NCBI GenBank assembly: GCA_023512835.1
Contig: CM042088.1
Location: 30,715,164-30,779,163, forward strand
Length of the DNA stretch: 64,000 nucleotides
From: Taxillus chinensis
Taxonomy: Eukaryota > Streptophyta > Magnoliopsida > Santalales > Loranthaceae
Direction: 5' to 3'
A program made the translations under genes and the position numbers. A model generated the notes under the pieces. That model worked only from the letters and a program-made list of their open reading frames with translations. It did no database searches and was not told the origin of the DNA. Positions 57,572 to 64,000 of the stretch are shown here, in pieces. Each line of letters starts with the position of its first letter. Positions within the stretch are counted from its first letter, which is position 1.

Positions 57572-58410
57572 CTAGCGACCCTGGTGAACCTGCCTTCGAT
57601 CATCCAGTTCCCTCTCAGCTATGCGCGCTGTCTCAACAACCTCAGCATAGGTCCTCAAACGCAGAATCGCCACCCTCTCGCCTAAGAGCCGGCTCCGAGA
57701 CCCAAAGTGAACTTGTGGGCTTTCAGGTCCTCCTTTGCCACGATCTCGGGGGCAAATCTACTCGAGCTCCGGAACTCCCGCTCATACTCGGGCACCGTCT
57801 TTGATCCTTGCTTCAGGCTGCCAAATTCTTCTCTCTTCGCCATCTCAAGGACTCAGGGAAAAACTCATCGTGGAAGAGTTGCAAGAACTCTTCCCACAGG
57901 ATAAACCGCACCGCACGGCTCCCCGCGACACTCGCCACCACTCCGGAGCATTCCCCTCTAGCCGCCGAATGGCCGGCCTCACCTTATCCTCCTCCCTGGG
58001 GTAGGAGAAAGGAAAACACATGTTCGATCCGCCTCGGCCCGGTGCTCGGCTAACACCTGGGTCCTCCTCTCCTTTGAATCGCGGAGGTTGTTCCTTTCGG
58101 AACCGTGTCACTATGTCATCCTCGCACGAATCGGTATACCACTCGGTGAACCCTCACGCTCCCGAGGTAGCTCCCCCCTTGGTGGTGGTGGTGGCACCAC
58201 CCGGCCGGGCTGCCATCTCGTGGCGCACCTCCTCCCGTACCTCTTGCCGGATACCCTCCCTCGGCTCTAGGACTTCCAGCCGGATGCCTTCTCGCACTGC
58301 GCCAAGAACAACGCATGCCCTCCAACGGATCGTCCCGCACCCGGACCCTCATGGGCAGATGACTCATCGCCCATCGCCCCGGACGCACGAGTCACTCTCC
58401 TTGGTGGCAT
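57572..58410 (-). pseudogene. Capsid part of element D gag (frame-shifted)
   Basis: The start ATG at 58410 gives MPPRRVTRASGAMGDESS. The capsid core appears in pieces: FRKEQPPRFKGEEDPGV near 58100, IRRLEGNAPEWW near 57960 and a FFPESLRW/EEF-like piece across frames near 57860. Frames change several times although the polymerase next to it is nearly clean, which is odd (see findings). Confidence 0.7.
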
Positions 58411-58829
58411 TCTTACTACATGAAGTAAGAAGCACAAACGTCAGAACGCGTTCGACTACTATCAAGTTTCACTACCTCTACCCCATTATCAAGTCAAGCA
58501 GTACATGGCATCACACACATTTCAACCATTGCATCAATCAACATCGCACACAAAGACAGTCCACATTGTAGTCATGCCCAAGGCATTCCAAGCTTATTCG
58601 AGTTGCACAGTTCACACATAATCATGTTATTCACATCCTTCACACATAGCAACAAATGCAACTAGTGCCCTAATGCCAATGCATGCAAATCCTACCTCAG
58701 GTCTGGACTACCCCAAGTACACCTTAGAGGCTCAAAGAGGACCGTGTTGATCAGGTATGTCCCTCCAGGCTCCTCCAAAGGAATCAAGATAACCAGATCC
58801 GCCCACTACCCTAGGCCAACTAGACCATA
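58411..58829 (-). other. Element D 5' leader
   Basis: Non-coding, 420 bp between primer site and gag ATG. Nothing else recognised. Confidence 0.6.
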
Positions 58830-58840
58830 CTCTGATACCA
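58830..58840 (-). other. Primer-binding site of element D (initiator tRNA-Met)
   Basis: Minus strand TGGTATCAGAG, three bases inside the LTR. Confidence 0.9.
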
Positions 58841-58843
58841 TAT

Positions 58844-60696
58844 TGTCACGCCCCGGTTTTCCAACCCGAGGAGACCGGAACGTGACCCTCCCTTTACATG
58901 GGTTTGGATAAAGGGGTGGAACACAACATACACTTCAGAAACCAAAATTACACAATTATTTAATTGAAACCATATGCCTTTATTATCTTTCAAACTTCAT
59001 TACAATATCTCCCTGCTGGGGTTACAATGCCTCAATAAAATTACATAACGCAAATAACATAAAACAAAGCCACAAAGTAGAGCTCTTCCACCTTGGTGTT
59101 CCCACCTAACGCCTGTAGGTTCCTGCAAGAAAACACACCATAGTAGGAGGGGTGAGCATCCACAGCTCAGTAGGGATCATGTCTCCCCAACCCATGCCAT
59201 GCTCCTAGCATCTACATGCCATGTGTACAAGTCCAGTGTCGTGTTACAATAATTCCAACAGACAATAACAAACCACACCAGTAGTCACAATTATCCACCA
59301 CACAAACCACAAGTGATTTAACCGCCTCTTCAAGCCAATGATTTAACCGCCTCTCAGGCATAGTTCCCACGGTCGGTCTCACGACATTAACTCGACCTCT
59401 CGGGCTCCACGGTCGATCTCACCGACATCAACTCAACCTCTCAGGCTCCACAGGTACACAAGCATTGCCTCAGCCTCTCAGGCTTCTTAGGCTCCACAGA
59501 CAACAACAGACATTTAACATATATCTCAGTTATTTAGGCATAACAACAAACACTTAACATGCATGTCCACCCTGGTATAACATCAAACACCTAGCATGCA
59601 TATCCTCACAGACATTACATCAAACACCATTCAGGCATAACCACACTGGCATAACATCAACGCATAACATGCATGGCCTCACAGGCATAATATCAAACAC
59701 CTAGTGTGCAGTGCCACACAGGCCTAATCTCAACCCATACTTGCCACTGAAGGCCAACATTCATATAGGAGGTCACACCTATATGAATTTACATATAGAT
59801 AGTATAACAATAACAGTAGAAGCTTTATAAATCCTCTACACAGGGCCTAACCCCAGAACAGATCAGGTGAGACAGAACCCCTACCTTAAAGCAGATCTTC
59901 CTTGCTCCCGCGCTAAATGCCGTCCTCCCCACGCAAGACGCTCCGGCTAGTAACCAGCAACTCCCTTTCCTTCTCTCTCTCTAGCTCTCTCTCTCTCTAT
60001 GATGGCTGCAGCAGTTGAAGAGAACCCTAAACCTAAAACAGAGGTCTTCTCCTCCTTATATAGACAACACAACATCAAAACGACGTAGTTTTGATTAAGT
60101 GAATCCCAGCATCAAAACGACGTAGTTTTGATGGAACAAGCTATGACCTTCCCACATCCATACACACCAAAATATTCACAATTCCAACATGGTCCTTTGG
60201 GAAAAGATGATTAGAACGACAAAACCAAGGTAACCATGCAAAAACATGCCTGCACGGCAATTTGAAAGCCAATTCCCCAATTGGCGTGCAGCTCCAAATG
60301 CACTCAAACTTCACCCCAAGCCTCCTTGCATCTTGTAGAGGTCTAGGAAGCAAAAATATGCTTGCACGTGAAATGGGTGAATTCACGTGCAGCTCCAAAT
60401 GCTCTGAAATTTCTGTGGTAGGTAGAGGACCTCATTCTAAGAAACTTTTGTTCTTGCACGCCAATTGTTTGAGGCCATCTACCCTATCAAAAGTGAGCTC
60501 CAAGATCAGCCAAAACAACTTAAAACCGCCTATATACGCATAGCATCTTCTTAGGGCATAAAGGTACGTTATCACTTGTCACATGCACCTCCCAAAAGTC
60601 CCCTCTTGGGCTCATCTCTTACCTCAAACTTGTGCACCAATATCCAAGGTGTTTGTGGTTAACTTCTTACACACGGGTTACACACGGGTCATTACA
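58844..60696 (-). repeat. Element D 5' LTR (1853 bp)
   Basis: TGTCACGCCCC to GTCATTACA, then ATTGC. Near-identical to the 3' copy except a patch at 59325-59435 (small duplication and many changes). Confidence 0.93.
60055..60063 (-). promoter_or_regulatory. TATA box of element D 5' LTR
   Basis: Minus strand CTATATAAG, preceded on that strand by two inverted-repeat boxes (60111-60132 and 60074-60095). Counterpart 52653-52661. Confidence 0.65.
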
Positions 60697-60701
60697 ATTG
60701 C

Positions 60702-60949
60702 CAAGAACTTAGCAATAAAAGGTTCACCCATCCTCATATAAACTAGTACGAGACTCAACTGACAACTATCATTAAAGGGACACAATACCACCAATAAAAA
60801 TGAAGTCTTATCACATGAGAATTGAAATCATACCCTTTATTAAGGAAAGTTCTGCCTTGCTCTTTTACTGGCCTCATTAGGTAGTCCTCCTACCTCTAAT
60901 CAAGACTCGACGTTGAGCTTTACCCCTAGCTCACTGAACCAGTCCTCCA
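60702..60949. other. Sequence between D and G, probably element C internal DNA
   Basis: Continues from 51464 once D is removed. No gene recognised. G's LTR starts at 60950; TCCAT (60945-60949) may be its target copy. Confidence 0.4.
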
Positions 60950-61363
60950 TGTCACGACCCGAGCAGCGTGGTGCTGGCGGGACGTTTCTTAGTGGCACGA
61001 TTCAGGAATGTATTCGTGCTATGTAAAGGAGAGGAGTTGGTTGAAGCGTAGATGGTGCGCAGCGAGAAGGTTCCAGGCAGTTCGTGGAGGAGAACGGATG
61101 GAACCCCTTCGGAGTTCAGACGTGCCGACCCGGTTGAATGCGGGGAGCACGCCGCTAGTCGAGGACTTGACGTTGAAGAAGGGATTTGGCCATCCTTACA
61201 CAAACTGGTCGGGAACTGGAGCCGTTCTCCTGATGAGCCCAGTGGTAGGGCGAAACCAGTCTACGTGCGCTTCAACCCTCAAAGGCTAAACTTAGCGGAC
61301 CGTGGATAGAGAAGCTAAGTGGCGCAATGGGTTGAGAGGCGCAGGAAACCTGACCCCGTGACA
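60950..61363 (+). repeat. Element G 5' LTR (414 bp)
   Basis: TGTCACGACCCG to CCCGTGACA with TGTCAC/GTGACA inverted ends, followed after two bases by the primer site. The 3' LTR lies beyond the window, so the left boundary rests on the terminal inverted repeat. Confidence 0.75.
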
Positions 61364-61365
61364 AG

Positions 61366-61377
61366 TGGTATCAGAGC
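61366..61377 (+). other. Primer-binding site of element G (initiator tRNA-Met)
   Basis: TGGTATCAGAGC, perfect consensus. Confidence 0.92.
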
Positions 61378-61430
61378 GCGGTTGGTGCCAAAGTTCGGTG
61401 GAACAATCAAAACTTCGAGACGGTGCAAAA

Positions 61431-62366
61431 ATGACAAACGGAGGATCTGTTGTCATTAGTGGTGGCGACCACCAAGGCCGCGACAAGGAGCACCACGCTA
61501 TGGAATGGAGGAGAGACAAGTCCGTTTCGAGGGAAACATGTCCGCTGGAGAGTCGACTAGCCAAATTGGAGTTGGCGTTAGCCGAACAGATGGAGGTGGT
61601 CGAGGAGCACACTGAAAGCATCGAAAAGCTAGACTCAGAGGGTGAGGAAAGCTATGGGAGGATGCAAGGGCTTCTCAACTCCGTCATGGACGACATGAAC
61701 TCTCGATTTGAGGGCTTGAAGGGTTCTCTCATGTCCCAAATCCTGGCGATGCAAGAGGAAATCAAAGAGATCAAGGCGGATTGGTCTCTCTGTAAGATGG
61801 CGGTCACCCAAGGTGGCGTTGGCGGCCATTCCAGCTCTAAAATCGACGTGCCAAAGCCTAAGACCTATGCTGGATCAAGGAATGTGAGGGAGTTAGACAA
61901 CTTCCTTTGGACCATGGAGCAATACTTCGATGCCTTGAACATTGTCGACGAGGCAAAGAAGGTGAAGACCGCTCCACTATACTTAGTCGATTCGGCTATG
62001 GTGTGGTAGAGGCGACGATATGCCGACAAGGAGTGCGGCCGATGCATTATCGACAATTGGACAGATTTCAAGCGGGAGATCAAGGCCCAGTTCTATCCCC
62101 AGAACGCAGAAGACGAGTCTCGGGCGAAACTTCGGCGCCTTACCCACAAAGGCACGGTGCGGGAGTACGTCCGTGAATTTTCCGAGCTCATATTGGAGAT
62201 CCCGGATATGTCCGCGAAGGATTCATTATTTTCCTTCATGGACGGATTGCAACAATGGGCGAAGCTGGAGTTGCAGCGGAGGAATGTGCAGGACCTGGCG
62301 TCGGCCATGGCGGTGGCCGAATCACTCATCGAATACAAGAAGCCGGAGAAAACCACCAGTTCTTAA
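61431..62366 (+). pseudogene. gag of element G
   Basis: Starts at ATG 61431 (MTNGGSVV). A coiled-coil stretch (about codons 45-125, ESRLAKLELALAEQMEVVEE) precedes the capsid core: NVRELDNFLWTMEQYFDAL, VDSAMVW, then WTDFKREIKAQFYPQ, GTVREYVREFSELILEI and FMDGLQQWAKLELQR. A TAG at 62007-62009 stands where Trp is expected after MVW, and a TAA at 62364-62366 ends the stretch after EKTTSS. Both are single-codon changes in an otherwise continuous frame. Confidence 0.88.
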
Positions 62367-64000
62367 TCGAATTCCAAGGCGAACAGGTTCCACAAGGAGA
62401 AACGTGGGGGAGACAACCGGAGTGAAGGAAAAGAGAGACCCTTCCAACCGTCTAAGGACTTTCACCCAAAACACTTCGCGAATGGTTCCAAGGACGGGGA
62501 GAAGCCAAGGATCTCCTGCTTCCTTTGTGAAGGCCCTCACAAGGCGTTCGAGTGCCCGAAGCGCTCCAAGCTCTCCGCGATGATCAATGAAGACGAAGGA
62601 AGGGATGCGAGGGATCCACGACTTGGTTCCTTGCAACTCCTCAATGCAATCAAGGCGAAGGTGGAGGTGCCACCATCCGGACGACAGAAGGGGCGCATGT
62701 ACGTGCTCGCTAAGGCCAACAACCTTGAAACTAAGGCCTTGGTGGACACGGGTGCGACCAACAACTTCATCAAGGTCGAAGAAGCTCGTAGACTGGGGAT
62801 AGTCTACAAGGAAGAGAAGGGCTGGCTGAAAGCGGTGAACTCCAGTGCCAGTCCAATCCATGGCGTGGCTCGAGGCGTCGAGCTAAGTATTGGCGAGTGG
62901 AGAGGCAAGGTGAATCTCTCCGTGGTGTCGATGGACGACTATCCCATGGTGTTGGGGATGGAGTTCGTTGACCAGGTGCGGGCAATTCCAATTCCTAGCA
63001 CCAACACAATGTGCATCATGGACGAGGGGAAAACGTGCATGGTGAAGGTAATGCGGGAAGAAGAGCTCAAGGCAAGGTCTCTTTCGGCGCTCCAACTGTC
63101 TAAAGGAGTTAGGCGACAGGAGCCAACCTTCATTGCTATGGTGAAGGAAGGATGCCCAAGTGTTGGGGAGGAGCCCCCAACGGAAGTGAAGACGGTCCTT
63201 GAAGAGTTTGGGGACGTTATGCCACCCGAACTCCCCAAACAACTTCCGCCGAAGCGGGAGGTGGACCACAAGATCGAACTAGAGGCCGGTGCAAGGCCTA
63301 CTGCTGCGGTGCCCTATCGGATGGCACCACCGGAGTTGGAGGAACTTCGGAAACAATTGAAGGACTTGTTGGATGCCGGATTCATTCGGCCATCCAAAGC
63401 GCCATTTGGAGCACCGGTGTTGTTCCAAAAGAAGCACGACGGGTCGATGCGGCTATGCATTGACTATAGGGCGCTAAACAAGATTACAGTGAAGAACAGC
63501 TACCCCATCCCACTAATATTCGACCTGTTTGATCAACTTGGTGCTGCGAGATGGTTCTCAAAGCTAGACTTGCGGTCGGGATATTGGCAAGTGCGGATAG
63601 CCGAAGGTGATGAGGCAAAGACGGCGTGCGTCACAAGATATGGCTCTTACGAGTTCTTGGTGATGCCCTTTGGCCTCACAAACGCCCCTGCCACATTTTG
63701 TACGTTGATGAACCGGATCTTCCAACCATACTTGGATAGATTCGTCATGGTGTACCTTGACGACATTGTCGTCTATAGCAAAACGTTGGAGGAACACAAG
63801 GCACACTTACGGCGGGTTTTCCAAATCTTAAGGGAGAACCAACTATTTGTGAAAAAGGAGAAATGTGACTTTGCGAAGAAGGAGGTGCCCTTCTTAGGTC
63901 ACATTATTGGCGGCGGCAAGTTAAAAATGGATAACAAAAAAGTGTTAGGCATCAAGGAATGGGAGACGCCCAAGAAAGTCCCTGAGATGCGTTCATTCCT
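62367..64000 (+). pseudogene. Nucleocapsid, protease and reverse transcriptase of element G (runs off the window)
   Basis: Same frame as gag, open with no stop from 62367 to the end (about 544 codons). Zinc knuckle [13 protein letters not shown] at 62517-62555. Protease active site [10 protein letters not shown] (Asp codon 62745) and LGMEFVD near 62955. [63 protein letters not shown] and YLDDIVVYS (63753-63779) with both catalytic Asp. It is the least damaged polymerase here; only two upstream nonsense codons separate it from the gag start. Confidence 0.9.

Larger units (their letters stand above)
51465..60696 (-). mobile_element. Element D: Tekay/Del-type chromovirus (Ty3)
   Basis: 9.2 kb, minus strand. 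LTRs 58844-60696 and 51465-53294, initiator-Met primer site, polypurine tract and ATTGC duplications. Gag, protease, RT, RNase H, integrase and a C-terminal chromodomain follow in order. The best preserved Ty3 polymerase in the window apart from a few shifts. Confidence 0.93.
19104..60949 (-). mobile_element. Element C: Tekay-like, apparently non-autonomous element, split by nested insertions
   Basis: C's 3' LTR is in three pieces (19104-19315, 32152-33925, 47198-47896). Its internal region starts with a polypurine tract at 47897 and continues to 51464, then past element D to about 60949. The only coding trace is the last codons of a chromodomain-bearing integrase near 48205-48270. Its other LTR is not in the window. 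The left flank GATTT (19099-19103) may be the target copy. Extent on the right is inferred. Confidence 0.65.
60950..64000 (+). mobile_element. Element G: Galadriel-like chromovirus (Ty3), 5' half
   Basis: Short LTR, initiator-Met primer site, then gag, protease and RT in one frame to the window end. The zinc knuckle form C-x2-C-x3-H-x4-C followed by PKR, and the gag motif set, are what I remember of Galadriel-type elements; the lineage call is tentative. Confidence 0.75.

Noticed and set aside
60702..60949. Unique host DNA between D and G
   Set aside because: Removing D joins it to element C sequence, so C is the simpler source, though I cannot prove it from this window.

Overview
The window is repeat DNA from a large flowering-plant genome. 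I find no host gene, no rRNA or tRNA gene, no CRISPR array and nothing bacterial. Essentially every base can be assigned to a stack of LTR retrotransposons nested in one another. The plant origin follows from the lineages (SIRE-type Ty1/copia, Athila and Tekay/Del-type chromoviruses of Ty3/gypsy), the initiator-tRNA-Met and tRNA-Asp primer sites, and TATA boxes in the LTRs. I cannot name the species.

The oldest layer is a minus-strand SIRE-like copia element, F (5831-8325 and 17481-19103; both ends leave the window). Three elements sit in F. A (1-5830, minus) is a small non-autonomous Athila derivative. H (8326-17480, plus) is a Tekay-type chromovirus with target duplication CACAT and indel-riddled coding sequence. 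C (from 19104, minus) has an unusually long LTR of about 2.7 kb and almost no coding sequence. C was then hit repeatedly. E (19316-32151, plus), a SIRE-like copia of the same family as F, lies in C's LTR with target duplication CAATT. B (33926-47197, minus), a 13.3 kb Athila element, lies in the same LTR with GCAGC. D (51465-60696, minus), a Tekay-type chromovirus, lies in C's internal region with ATTGC. G (60950 to the window end, plus), a Galadriel-like element with a 414 bp LTR, follows. The four complete 5 bp duplications match exactly; where a related uninterrupted copy exists in the window (H in F, E in C), excising the insert restores a continuous match.

Each element keeps fragments of the standard programme: gag, aspartic protease, integrase, reverse transcriptase and RNase H, between LTRs that carry promoter, primer site and polypurine tract. 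No gag-pol is intact.

The most interesting content is an accessory unit downstream of pol. In the copia elements (E and F) and in the Athila element B, two different superfamilies, the 3' end carries a homologous N-terminal domain (resembling the 'putative plant transposon protein' family); in E and B a linker and a Ulp1/C48-type cysteine protease follow, while in F the protease part is not visible. In all three copies a TATA box lies about 115-125 bp before the accessory start codon, so the unit probably has its own promoter. The protease catalytic residues are intact in B and broken (Cys to Arg) in E. A second striking point is that Athila and Tekay LTRs share a U3 promoter block that ends exactly at the Athila LTR terminus.
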